The notes under the pieces are model-generated. The model was not told the origin of the DNA. It saw only the letters and a program-made list of their open reading frames with translations, and searched no databases. DNA of 13,352 bases, from assembly GCA_021846065.1 (NCBI GenBank), contig JAJZCP010000017.1, positions 1 through 13,352 on the forward strand, read 5' to 3'. Both the position numbers and the translations under genes were made by a program. Below, one piece after another: positions 1-6,406 of the stretch (positions are counted from its first letter, which is position 1; every line of letters begins with the position of its first letter). The stretch is from Acidobacteriota bacterium (GTDB lineage Bacteria > Acidobacteriota > Terriglobia > Terriglobales > Acidobacteriaceae).

Positions 1-1051
1 TGGTTCCGTGCGCGCCGACGCCGCTGACGGAGGTGACTCCGTAGTTGCCGGAGAAGCTGAGCGTCGGCAGCCTTTCGGACTGTCGCGCCTTCATGACGTA
101 ATAGTTTGCTTTGACCTCGGCTTGCAGATTCTGGTAGTCCTGCCGGTTCTGGTAGGCCGTGGCCAGCAGATCGTGCTCGCTTTGCTCTGTGAGGTCGCTG
201 TAGGGCGCCGGATCGGTCAATTGAATGGGCTGGCCCGGCGCAATGCCAATCTCTCGCTTGAGCAGAATCTCGGCCTTGTCATGCGCATTCTGGCTGGCCA
301 GCAGTCGCTGCTCCTGCTGTTGCAGTTCGACCTGTGTCCGCAGCAGATCGACGCGGGCCACAGTTCCGGCAGCATGTTTGGCCGCGGTCTGCTCTTCGAG
401 GACGCGGTCCGACTCGAGCAGCGCTTGCGCATTCTCGACATCGCTCTCGGTGGCGATCACGCGGAGGTAGGCGGCTGCCACCTGCTGAACGACTTCGCCG
501 CGCGCCGTCATCTTTTGAAAATAGGCGACTTTTTCAGCGGCGCGGACGGCCTTGTAGCCATTGATGACCGGGCCGGAGTAGAGCGTCTGGTCATAGTTCA
601 CCTGACCGTTGGTCACATCCGCCTTGGTAATCAGCGAAACCCCGCTGAAGCTGGTGTTGGGTGGCAGGATTGCGCTGAACTTCCGGATAACACTCGGCCC
701 AAAGCCCAGCGCCGCCAGATCATACTCATGCACGCCGGTTCCGCCCGAGACGGTGATCGTGGGCAAAAACTCCTGCAGCGCCTCCAGCTCCTGGCCATGC
801 AGGGCTGTTTCGCCGGCCTCGGCTTCCTTCAGGCCCAGATTGGTCTGGAAGCCGCGCCGCACCGCATCGTCGAGCGACAGGGGCAGGACAGCATGGGAGG
901 CTGGAAGAGCCGTGATGCTGCCGAGGAAAGGATTCTGTAGGGAGCTGGGATTCTGCTGCGCAGCAGCCATCGACCATCCCGCCACGAACACCGCGGCTGC
1001 CGAGGCCCAAAAAGCCTTCGTCAGGGTTTGTTTGGTCCAATGCATCTTCAT
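1..1051 (-). CDS. TolC-family outer-membrane efflux protein, N-terminal part (runs off the left edge)
   Basis: 350 codons of an open frame run off the window at base 1, so the C-terminus is missing. TolC-family proteins form the outer-membrane channel of type I secretion and RND-type efflux systems. The N-terminus has basic residues then a hydrophobic stretch (about residues 13-31) ending in AAAQQ, a signal peptide. LSLDDAVRRGFQTNLGLKEA (about 58-77) is the usual start of the first OEP repeat, and ARVDLLRTQVELQQQEQRL matches the family pattern between the helices. A nearby in-frame ATG at 1045 is an equally possible start; neither has a good Shine-Dalgarno. It lies about 130 bp downstream of the EF-G-like gene on the same strand, so co-transcription is possible but not shown. 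No inner-membrane pump or adaptor gene is visible, so the transported substrate cannot be inferred. Family call is confident; exact role is not. Confidence 0.9.
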   Translation of the reverse strand, partial: MKMHWTKQTLTKAFWASAAAVFVAGWSMAAAQQNPSSLQNPFLGSITALPASHAVLPLSLDDAVRRGFQTNLGLKEAEAGETALHGQELEALQEFLPTITVSGGTGVHEYDLAALGFGPSVIRKFSAILPPNTSFSGVSLITKADVTNGQVNYDQTLYSGPVINGYKAVRAAEKVAYFQKMTARGEVVQQVAAAYLRVIATESDVENAQALLESDRVLEEQTAAKHAAGTVARVDLLRTQVELQQQEQRLLASQNAHDKAEILLKREIGIAPGQPIQLTDPAPYSDLTEQSEHDLLATAYQNRQDYQNLQAEVKANYYVMKARQSERLPTLSFSGNYGVTSVSGVGAHGT

Positions 1052-1106
1052 CACTATTGTTTCAGATGAAGATGAACGCCACAGGATTCTGGCAGGCGCA
1101 ATTTTT

Positions 1107-1130
1107 ACGCGGGCGGATACGCGGGCGGAT
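1107..1130. repeat. 12-bp tandem duplication between tolC-like and EF-G-like genes
   Basis: Two exact adjacent copies of acgcgggcggat (1107-1118 and 1119-1130) lie in the short spacer between the EF-G-like stop and the TolC-family start. No hairpin or terminator is obvious around them. This may be chance slippage or a duplicated binding site. Confidence 0.6.
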
Positions 1131-1184
1131 GGCCGACCCCGGCTCGTCGCCGTCGTTTCGGATCACCGGCGAAAGCAACCTGCT

Positions 1185-3428
1185 CTACTCGGCTTCGGCA
1201 GCCACCGGCCTGCGCGCCGTTGCCAGAATGCGCTCTGCGACCGCTGTCGGCACCATTTCATAGCCTTTTGCTTCCATGTGGAAGCTGCCTCGTCCCTGCG
1301 TGAGCGAGGTCAGAGTGGCCCCATATTGCAACATCTCGGCCATGGGAACCTCGGCTTCGATGACCACGGTGCGTCCTCGTGGCATCATGCCGAGGACGTG
1401 TCCGCGTCGCGTATTCAGGTCGCCCATCAAAGCTCCGGCGTATTCCTCCGGCGCTTCCACCTCGACCTGCATGACAGGCTCCAGCAGACATGGGCGGGCC
1501 TGTTCCATGGCCTGACGGAAAGCCATGCGCGCGGCGATCTTGAAGGAAAGCTCATTGGAGTCCACCTCGTGATAGCTGCCGTCAAAAACGGTGGCGCGAA
1601 AATCCACGACTGGATAGCCGGCGATATGTCCGCTGAGCGCCGTTTCCACGATGCCTTTCTCTACGGCTGGAACGAACTGTCGCGGAATGGCGCCGCCAAA
1701 AATCTCGCTCGCGAACTGGAATCCTGCGCCGCGCGGCAGCGGTTCGAGACGGATGCGGCAATCGCCAAACTGCCCGTGGCCGCCGGACTGCTTTTTGTGC
1801 CGTCCCTGCGCCTCGGCGCGCGCACGAATGGTCTCGCGATAGGGCACTTTGGGAGCCTTCAGCGTGACCTCGGCGTGAAAGCGGCGCTTGAGCCGGGCTA
1901 CGACGGTTTCGATGTGCTGCTGGCCGGCGCCGGCAACCAGAAACTCCTGGGTCTGTGCATCGCGAAAGAAGCGCAGCATCCGGTCCTCTTCCAGCAGCTT
2001 GTGCAAGGCGGGCGCGAGCTTGTCCTCGTCGGCGCGGGTTCTGGGTTCAATGGCATAGGTCATGCTTGGTTCGGGAAAGTTCACCGGTTCGACGCGCATC
2101 TCCGCGCCGCGCTGCCCGAGTGTATCGCCGGTGAGGGTCTCGCGCAGACGCGCCACAGCGCCCAGGTCGCCGGCATGCAGCTCGCTGACCTCGATCGCTC
2201 TTCGCCCCTGCATCGCACTCAGGTGACTGAGTCGTTCCTGGCCTCCGCGACTGTAGTTTTCTACCGTTTGATCGTTGCGGAGAACGCCGCTGATCACCTT
2301 GAAGAAGCTGATTTTGCCGGCAAACGGATCATGCAGCGTTTTGAAGACAAAGACGGCCAGCGGTTCTTCATCGCGCACGGCGCGCATGACCACGCCGGCA
2401 CGAACTGCCGGATGCGAGCCGGAGTCATGGTTGCCAGCAAGGCTGTCGGCAACTGCCGTCAGGCTGTCGCGCGAAGCCTCACGGTCGGAGTCGATGCCGG
2501 CGAGCGACGCAGCCTGAACTGCATCCTGAAGTTGGCCCTGAATGGAGCTGCCCGCACATGCGGTTCGCTCGGCTGCCGTCGGCGCATAGACTTTGAGGAA
2601 GTCCAGGAGATGATCCGAACCGACGGCCGCGATTCCGCTGGCGAAGAGCACAGGGAAGATACGATCTTCGCGAATGGCTTCATGGAGAGCTGTAATCAGG
2701 TGCTGCTCCGGGATGGTGCCGACCTCGAAGAACTCGTCGAGCAGCTCATCCTTGCCCTCGGCCACCAGCTCGACCAGAGCCTCGTGCGCCACTCGCGCGG
2801 CCTCTTTCAGTTCGTGTGGGATCTCGGCAATCTGCCCGCGGCCGGTGCCGGCGGTTTGCGAATAGAGAAACGCCTGCATGGTGACGAGATCGACGACGCC
2901 GTGAAAGCCATTCTGATCGAGCACCGGCAACTGGACGGGAATGCAGCTTCGCCCCCAGCGCTCGCGCAGCTCCCCGAGCAGCTCCTCCACGCCGTCCAGC
3001 CCCTGAGTGCGCAGGGCATCCATCTGGTTGAGCACGACGATGCGTGGCAGGTTGAACTCCTCGGCCCAACGCCATACACGCTCCGTGACCGCCTCGATTC
3101 CCGACTGCGCTCGCACCAGGATCAGCACTGCCTCAGCCATCTGCATGGCCGACTTAGCCTCCGAGCTGAACATGTGAAAGCCAGGCGTGTCGATCAGGTT
3201 CACCTTGACGCCCTGCCACTCGGCAAAGGCCACGGCATTCTGCATGGTGGTGGCTCGCGCGACTTCTTCTTCGTCGTAGGCGGTGACCGCCGAGCCATCC
3301 TGAACGCGGCCCTGAGTGGTCGTCATGCCGGCTGCCTGCAACAGCGATGCAATCAGCGTCGTCTTGCCACAATGCGCGTGGCCGACAACGGCCACATTGC
3401 GAATCTCACTTCCCGGATAGCTTTGCAT
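1185..3428 (-). CDS. EF-G-like translational GTPase (divergent EF-G paralogue)
   Basis: 747 residues, slightly longer than ordinary EF-G (about 700). Domains run in the canonical order: GTPase with P-loop GHAHCGKT (16-23), switch II DTPGF (80-84) and NQMD (134-137); domain II (FVFKTLHDPFAGKI...); then domains III-V with GRHKKQSGGHGQFGD, IPRQFVPAVEKG, DGSYHEVDSNELSFKIA, GDLNTRRGHVLGM and LTQGRGSF. EF-G catalyses translocation and ribosome recycling. This copy departs from canonical EF-G: the switch-II histidine (DTPGH) is Phe84, NKxD has become NQMD, and switch I is shortened to RATTM. A roughly 45-residue low-conservation linker rich in Ala/Ser/Asp separates the G domain from domain II. It therefore fits the EF-G-2/FusA2-type paralogues rather than the housekeeping FusA. 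The start at 3428 has a GGGAG Shine-Dalgarno 8 nt upstream; an in-frame ATG at 3473 has none. The start lies inside the end of the histidine-rich gene, implying coupling. Confidence 0.93.
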   Translation of the reverse strand: MQSYPGSEIRNVAVVGHAHCGKTTLIASLLQAAGMTTTQGRVQDGSAVTAYDEEEVARATTMQNAVAFAEWQGVKVNLIDTPGFHMFSSEAKSAMQMAEAVLILVRAQSGIEAVTERVWRWAEEFNLPRIVVLNQMDALRTQGLDGVEELLGELRERWGRSCIPVQLPVLDQNGFHGVVDLVTMQAFLYSQTAGTGRGQIAEIPHELKEAARVAHEALVELVAEGKDELLDEFFEVGTIPEQHLITALHEAIREDRIFPVLFASGIAAVGSDHLLDFLKVYAPTAAERTACAGSSIQGQLQDAVQAASLAGIDSDREASRDSLTAVADSLAGNHDSGSHPAVRAGVVMRAVRDEEPLAVFVFKTLHDPFAGKISFFKVISGVLRNDQTVENYSRGGQERLSHLSAMQGRRAIEVSELHAGDLGAVARLRETLTGDTLGQRGAEMRVEPVNFPEPSMTYAIEPRTRADEDKLAPALHKLLEEDRMLRFFRDAQTQEFLVAGAGQQHIETVVARLKRRFHAEVTLKAPKVPYRETIRARAEAQGRHKKQSGGHGQFGDCRIRLEPLPRGAGFQFASEIFGGAIPRQFVPAVEKGIVETALSGHIAGYPVVDFRATVFDGSYHEVDSNELSFKIAARMAFRQAMEQARPCLLEPVMQVEVEAPEEYAGALMGDLNTRRGHVLGMMPRGRTVVIEAEVPMAEMLQYGATLTSLTQGRGSFHMEAKGYEMVPTAVAERILATARRPVAAEAE

Positions 3429-3756
3429 CCTTATCTCCCTTGGTGGTGGATCGCTCACTCGCCGCGTCTCCATCGGAAGCAGCTGCTGGTTCGAGCGGAT
3501 TGGTGGCGCAACAGTACCCGCGCCCGGCCAGGTCGAGCGAGTGCGTCAAGGCTTCGAGCAGCGGATGTTCCTTGTGGTCGTCGGGCCGGGGCTGATGAAG
3601 ATGAGGCTGATGAAGATGGGGCAGGTGAAGATGAGGCAGGTGAAGATGAGGCAGGTGAAGATGCAGCGGAAGCGGATGGCCGCTCTTCCTGCTCTCAGCC
3701 TCGGTCGGTGGCGCGGCGCCATCGGGCGTGTTTTGCGATCTGCCGAAACCCGTCAT
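3406..3756 (-). CDS. Small histidine-rich protein with HLH(L/Q)P pentapeptide repeats, unknown function
   Basis: 116 residues, no recognised family. Residues 32-56 are five pentapeptides, HLHLP three times then HLHQP twice; with the flanks there are 14 histidines between residues 27 and 72. A conserved-looking segment follows (HPLLEALTHSLDLAGRGYCC, 64-83), then a hydrophilic Ala/Ser/Lys/Asp tail. There is no signal peptide or membrane helix, so it is probably cytoplasmic. Evidence that it is real: a strong Shine-Dalgarno (GGAGG) 7 nt before the ATG, a good upstream promoter, and a stop overlapping the EF-G-like start by about 23 bp, typical of coupled genes. The histidine density suggests divalent-metal (Ni, Zn, Co) binding, which is inference. 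The opposite-strand frame over the same bases (3541-3816) lacks these signals. A co-expressed partner or regulator of the EF-G-like protein is possible but unproven. Confidence 0.7.
   Translation of the reverse strand: MTGFGRSQNTPDGAAPPTEAESRKSGHPLPLHLHLPHLHLPHLHLPHLHQPHLHQPRPDDHKEHPLLEALTHSLDLAGRGYCCATNPLEPAAASDGDAASERSTTKGDKDAKLSGK
3591..3665. repeat. 15-bp in-frame minisatellite, five units
   Basis: Five consecutive 15-bp units start at 3591, 3606, 3621, 3636 and 3651. Plus-strand versions are gctgatgaagatgag, gctgatgaagatggg, then gcaggtgaagatgag twice and a last copy ending in ca. Being a multiple of three, the repeat can expand or contract without a frameshift. It encodes the HLH(L/Q)P pentapeptides of the minus-strand histidine-rich protein. 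Confidence 0.9.
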
Positions 3757-3824
3757 ACGGTTTCCTCCGGCAGGCGCCTGCTCAGCCAGACCTCACGCTG
3801 TCAGGCGTCGTCTTGAAGAAGAGA

Positions 3825-3853
3825 AGCGTATCACAGCCCCGGGGAACTCTCAA
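3825..3853 (-). promoter_or_regulatory. Promoter of the His-rich / EF-G-like transcript
   Basis: On the minus strand, TTGAGA (3853-3848) is separated by exactly 17 bp from TACGCT (3830-3825), which is preceded by TG one base upstream (extended -10). Transcription would start near 3818, giving a leader of about 60 nt with the GGAGG ribosome site near its end. The spacer contains the palindrome CCCCGGGG. This is the best -35/-10 pair in the window. Confidence 0.55.
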
Positions 3854-3922
3854 CGTGACGCCGCGCACAGACAGCGGGCCGAAGGTGGATGGCGGCGCAA
3901 AGGGGCAGGATGCCGCGCAGCC

Positions 3923-3930
3923 GCTACAAT
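3923..3930 (+). promoter_or_regulatory. Candidate -10 element of the DsbA-like gene
   Basis: GCTACAAT contains TACAAT, one mismatch from the -10 consensus, 25 bases before the chosen start codon. No convincing -35 is seen at 16-18 bp upstream. The same octamer occurs before ndk and before the sigma gene. A start site near 3937 would leave a very short leader. Confidence 0.4.
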
Positions 3931-3955
3931 GTTTTCGAGGGGATTTTACGCCACC

Positions 3956-4615
3956 ATGATTCCAGGCATACTTCGCTCCAGGCGCTTTCCTGCACAGGCT
4001 CTGCTCGCCTTTGCCACTCTACTTGCCGTTCAGCCCGCAGCCCGCGCGCAATATGGCGCACCGCCGCCCACGCAGGTTCACGATCCAGCCGCTTTGCGTC
4101 CGCCCGCCGGGGCGCGGGTTGCCATTGTCGAGTTTGACGATATGGAGTGCCCGGACTGCGCGCGCGCCAATCCGCTGCTGATGGAGGCCTCGGCGAAGTA
4201 TCACATTCCCTGGGTTCGCCATGATTTTCCGCTGCCTTTCCATCCCTGGAGCTTTCAGGCGGCGGTGAACGCGCGTTGGTTTGATACGAAATCCAAAGCC
4301 CTTGGAGATGAGTATCGCAACGCCGTCTTTGCCAACCAGCCGTCGATCGCCTCGCTTGAGGATCTGCGCCAGTTCACGGAAAAATGGGCGGCGGAGCACA
4401 AGCTGCAACTGCCCTTTGCCATCGATCCGGAGGGCCATCTGGCCGCGCTGGTCAAAGCCGATTACGCGCTGGGACAGCGTATTGGCATCGAGCACACACC
4501 GACGATCTGGGTGGTTACGAGTCAGTCCAAAGGCGCGCCGTTCATCGAGGTGGTGGATCGCACTCGGCTCTTTCAACTGATCGATCAGGCCATTGCGGAT
4601 ACCGGCGGCAAGTAG
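3956..4615 (+). CDS. Secreted DsbA-like thioredoxin-fold protein
   Basis: 219 residues. The N-terminus MIPGILRSRRFPAQALLAFA followed by TLLAVQPAARAQ is a signal peptide (cleavage probably after ARA), placing it outside the inner membrane. The mature part has the redox motif CPDC (65-68) at the start of a thioredoxin helix (FDDMECPDCARANPLL) and the cis-proline loop HTPT (Pro182), as in the DsbA/Thioredoxin_4 family. It probably catalyses disulfide formation or isomerisation in exported proteins. No DsbB or DsbD partner lies nearby, so oxidase versus reductase cannot be decided. The start at 3956 has AGGGG about 13 nt upstream, rather far. An in-frame ATG at 3929 sits on the TACAAT box, so it would be inside the promoter. 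It stands alone as a unit, divergent from the His-rich gene and convergent with ndk. Confidence 0.88.
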   Translation: MIPGILRSRRFPAQALLAFATLLAVQPAARAQYGAPPPTQVHDPAALRPPAGARVAIVEFDDMECPDCARANPLLMEASAKYHIPWVRHDFPLPFHPWSFQAAVNARWFDTKSKALGDEYRNAVFANQPSIASLEDLRQFTEKWAAEHKLQLPFAIDPEGHLAALVKADYALGQRIGIEHTPTIWVVTSQSKGAPFIEVVDRTRLFQLIDQAIADTGGK

Positions 4616-4640
4616 CGGGTCTCTGCCGCGGAAACAACCA

Positions 4641-4713
4641 AGGCCGGCTGATTCTCCTGAGTGGATTCTCCTGAAGTTCGGAGAGTCAACAACTTTGGAG
4701 GGTCAACCGGCCT
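4641..4713. repeat. Convergent intergenic region with inverted repeat arms and short direct repeats
   Basis: Between the DsbA-like and ndk stops, aggccggctga (4641-4651) pairs with tcaaccggcct (4703-4713) with one mismatch across a 51-base loop. Inside lie gattctcctga twice (4650-4660, 4664-4674) and ggagagtcaac/ggagggtcaac (4680-4690, 4697-4707). It may terminate one or both transcripts, but neither side has a clear T-run. Confidence 0.35.
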
Positions 4714-4742
4714 GAGGTTTGGGAGGCTTGCTGCCGCGCGGC

Positions 4743-5159
4743 TTACACGAGTTCGTAGCCTGCGAACCAGTAGCCGATCTCAAAGGCCGCCGTCTCGGGC
4801 GCGTCGGAGCCATGAATCGCATTCTCCTCGATCGATCCGGCAAACTTCTTCCGGATGGTGCCGTCCTCGGCATTGGCCGGATTGGTCGCGCCCATCAGCT
4901 TCCGCAGGTCCGCGATGGCATTTTCCTTTTCCAGCACCATGAGCACGATTGGCCCGGAGGACATGAAATCGGTGAGCGAGTTGAAGAACGGCCGCGCGCT
5001 GTGGACGGCATAGAAACCCTCGGCCTGTTTCTTGGAGATGGACAGCTTCTTGATCACGCAAATCTGAAATCCGCCTTTTTCAATCTCGGCGAGAATAGCT
5101 CCGGTATAGCCTTTGCGCACTGCATCCGGCTTGATAATGCTGAACGTACGTTCTGACAC
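4743..5159 (-). CDS. ndk: Nucleoside diphosphate kinase
   Basis: 138 residues, the normal length. Ndk moves the gamma phosphate from ATP to other nucleoside diphosphates through a phosphohistidine, balancing NTP and dNTP pools in the cytoplasm. Visible features: [12 protein letters not shown] with the nucleotide-binding Lys10, the segment [21 protein letters not shown], and the catalytic histidine His116 in NAIHGSD. I chose a GTG start at 5159 because AAGGAG lies 5 nt upstream and the protein then begins [13 protein letters not shown] as in homologues. The in-frame ATG at 5183 would place this ribosome site inside the coding region. A TACAAT -10 candidate lies about 36 bases upstream. It is monocistronic as far as seen and convergent with the DsbA-like gene. 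Confidence 0.97.
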   Translation of the reverse strand: MSERTFSIIKPDAVRKGYTGAILAEIEKGGFQICVIKKLSISKKQAEGFYAVHSARPFFNSLTDFMSSGPIVLMVLEKENAIADLRKLMGATNPANAEDGTIRKKFAGSIEENAIHGSDAPETAAFEIGYWFAGYELV

Positions 5160-5194
5160 ACAAACTCCTTCTCTGGAAAGCAATTCCAGCCTTT

Positions 5195-5202
5195 ATTGTA
5201 GC
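5195..5202 (-). promoter_or_regulatory. ndk: Candidate -10 element of ndk
   Basis: Minus-strand GCTACAAT (5202-5195) gives a TACAAT box about 36 bases upstream of the GTG start, with the AAGGAG ribosome site between. No good -35 is seen. The octamer is identical to those before the DsbA-like and sigma genes. Confidence 0.45.
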
Positions 5203-5253
5203 GAATCGGCGATTGTGGCGCGTTTTGGGTTCTCGGCGATGTCTCGGGCGGCA

Positions 5254-5295
5254 GATTTTGCCAGTCGGATTTTGAGAATCAGATTTTGCGAATCA
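5254..5295. repeat. 14-bp imperfect tandem repeat, three units
   Basis: Units begin at 5254, 5268 and 5282: gattttgccagtcg, gattttgagaatca, gattttgcgaatca. The last two differ at one base; the first shares only the gattttg half. The array sits just downstream of the two-helix membrane protein stop and upstream of ndk. Confidence 0.6.
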
Positions 5296-5298
5296 GGT

Positions 5299-5730
5299 TC
5301 AGCGCCGTCGAGCGCGCAGGAAGGCGCTGACGCTCAGGTAGGCGAAACCGAGGCAAACCGCGACCGAGAGCAGCAGGTGATTGTGTTCTGGTCCGTGGTG
5401 CAGCGAGGCGCGCACGCGCCACACGTCCGCGCCAAAGTAGACGGCGAAGATGCCGAAGAAGAAGCCAGTGACCTCCAGCCATAGAATGCCGCCCACGCGG
5501 CTGAAGGGGCGCAGAAACCCGGCGACGCCGCGACCCGCAGCATGACTGGCTGTGCGCGCCGTCTGAGCCATCTCGGCGCGCATGGCTGCGCTTGTCTGCT
5601 GGCGCACCTGAGCGTGCAAGTGCTGGCCAGCGACCACGGCCCGCTGCGCATCCTGGTTCCGGTCACGCACCAAACGACCGGCGACTCGCACCCCGATTCC
5701 CAGCAGGCGTCCGAATTTTTCCGGCTTCAT
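5299..5730 (-). CDS. Small two-helix membrane protein, unknown function
   Basis: 143 residues, not recognised. The first 75 residues are basic, amphipathic and rich in Ala, Gln and Arg (many AQ/RA dipeptides, possible coiled coil). Two hydrophobic helices follow, about residues 81-101 (GILWLEVTGFFFGIFAVYFG) and 118-138, joined by a short loop containing HHGPEHNH, and the protein ends ARRR. The basic N-terminus and C-terminus predict both ends in the cytoplasm. Codon use looks like that of the neighbours, and the start at 5730 has GGAG about 13 nt upstream, a loose spacing. It is divergent from the 91-residue gene and separated from ndk by the 14-bp repeat array. Function cannot be inferred. 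Confidence 0.75.
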   Translation of the reverse strand: MKPEKFGRLLGIGVRVAGRLVRDRNQDAQRAVVAGQHLHAQVRQQTSAAMRAEMAQTARTASHAAGRGVAGFLRPFSRVGGILWLEVTGFFFGIFAVYFGADVWRVRASLHHGPEHNHLLLSVAVCLGFAYLSVSAFLRARRR

Positions 5731-5914
5731 GGCGATGGGAATACTCCGATTTTTAGTTTAGCAGCGAAGGAATTTATGCCGGATTCCCACAGCGGAGCGT
5801 GGATATCCTGTTGCCGACAGATTGCGTCAGAAGTAAGGTAGAAGAAACTTGGCCTGGCTTATCGGCACGGACACGCGTGCTCGTTCAGCCCTGACCAATG
5901 GCAAAGGGGGCATC

Positions 5915-6190
5915 ATGAATCCACGCTTGCGCGAGTTGATTCAACAGTTGGGCGAGGCGATCCACGACTCGGTGCTGGAATCGGAACAGATTGCCGGAGT
6001 GGTGCAGGATATCCGCCAGCACGGCTTTGACGTGATGCTGATGCTGGAGGCGACCATCGGACTGAACGATGTGACCGAAAGCACCGGCGAAAGCGAAAGC
6101 GAGAGCGAGGATGGAGCGCAGTTCACACCCCATGACCTGAACTTCCTCAGATCGCTGCGCATCTCGGTTGAGGGCGAAGAGCCGTCCTGA
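5915..6190 (+). CDS. Small acidic hypothetical protein
   Basis: 91 residues, not recognised. The N-terminal half (about residues 1-50, MNPRLRELIQQLGEAIHDSV onward) looks helical and well conserved in style. It is followed by an acidic Ser/Glu linker (53-67, several SES repeats) and a short C-terminal helix with TPHDLNFLRSLRI. There is no signal peptide or membrane segment, so it is probably cytoplasmic, perhaps a small adaptor; that is inference. The start at 5915 is preceded by AAGGGGG at a good distance. An in-frame ATG at 5849 has no ribosome site and would add a non-conserved-looking tail. The gene is divergent from the two-helix membrane protein and about 215 bp upstream of glgC on the same strand. 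Confidence 0.7.
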   Translation: MNPRLRELIQQLGEAIHDSVLESEQIAGVVQDIRQHGFDVMLMLEATIGLNDVTESTGESESESEDGAQFTPHDLNFLRSLRISVEGEEPS

Positions 6191-6287
6191 CCGGGGCTTG
6201 CGCTGCGTGGTTGCAGGCTGCCGTCGCCAAGGGTGATCGATTTACTTCGGACTTTCCGGGCCGTACTGAACAGTTGTGATGTAGCTG

Positions 6288-6296
6288 TGATATTCT
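6288..6296 (+). promoter_or_regulatory. glgC: Candidate extended -10 promoter of glgC
   Basis: TGATATTCT is an extended -10 (TG-N-TATTCT) in the gap before glgC. A -35 at normal spacing is not obvious. Transcription from about 6303 would give a leader of roughly 100 nt. Nothing else recognisable fills the rest of the 6191-6406 gap. Confidence 0.35.
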
Positions 6297-6406
6297 CGCC
6301 CGTCCGGGGAGAAAATTACCGTCCACTCGCCGGAAAGCTTTGACGCTGGCCGCGTTTTCGATATGGTTCCGCGGCAACGTCGAGCACAAAGGAGATGCAC
6401 GCACTC

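Noticed and set aside
3591..3665. The tandem repeat as a CRISPR array
   Set aside because: Units are 15 bp with no spacers and lie in frame within a coding region.
3541..3816. A plus-strand frame across the 15-bp repeats (MKM/QVKM-rich)
   Set aside because: The opposite strand has a GGAGG ribosome site, a promoter and coupling to the EF-G-like gene; this frame has none of these.
609..3959. A 1116-codon plus-strand open frame
   Set aside because: It lies antisense to the TolC-family, EF-G-like and histidine-rich genes, whose proteins match known families or carry strong start signals. Its product is low-complexity Arg/His/Ala-rich with no domain. Long antisense frames are expected in GC-rich genes with biased third positions.
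5542..5841. A plus-strand frame across the start of the two-helix membrane protein
   Set aside because: It is an antisense shadow without ribosome site or domain; the minus-strand frame has two clear membrane helices.
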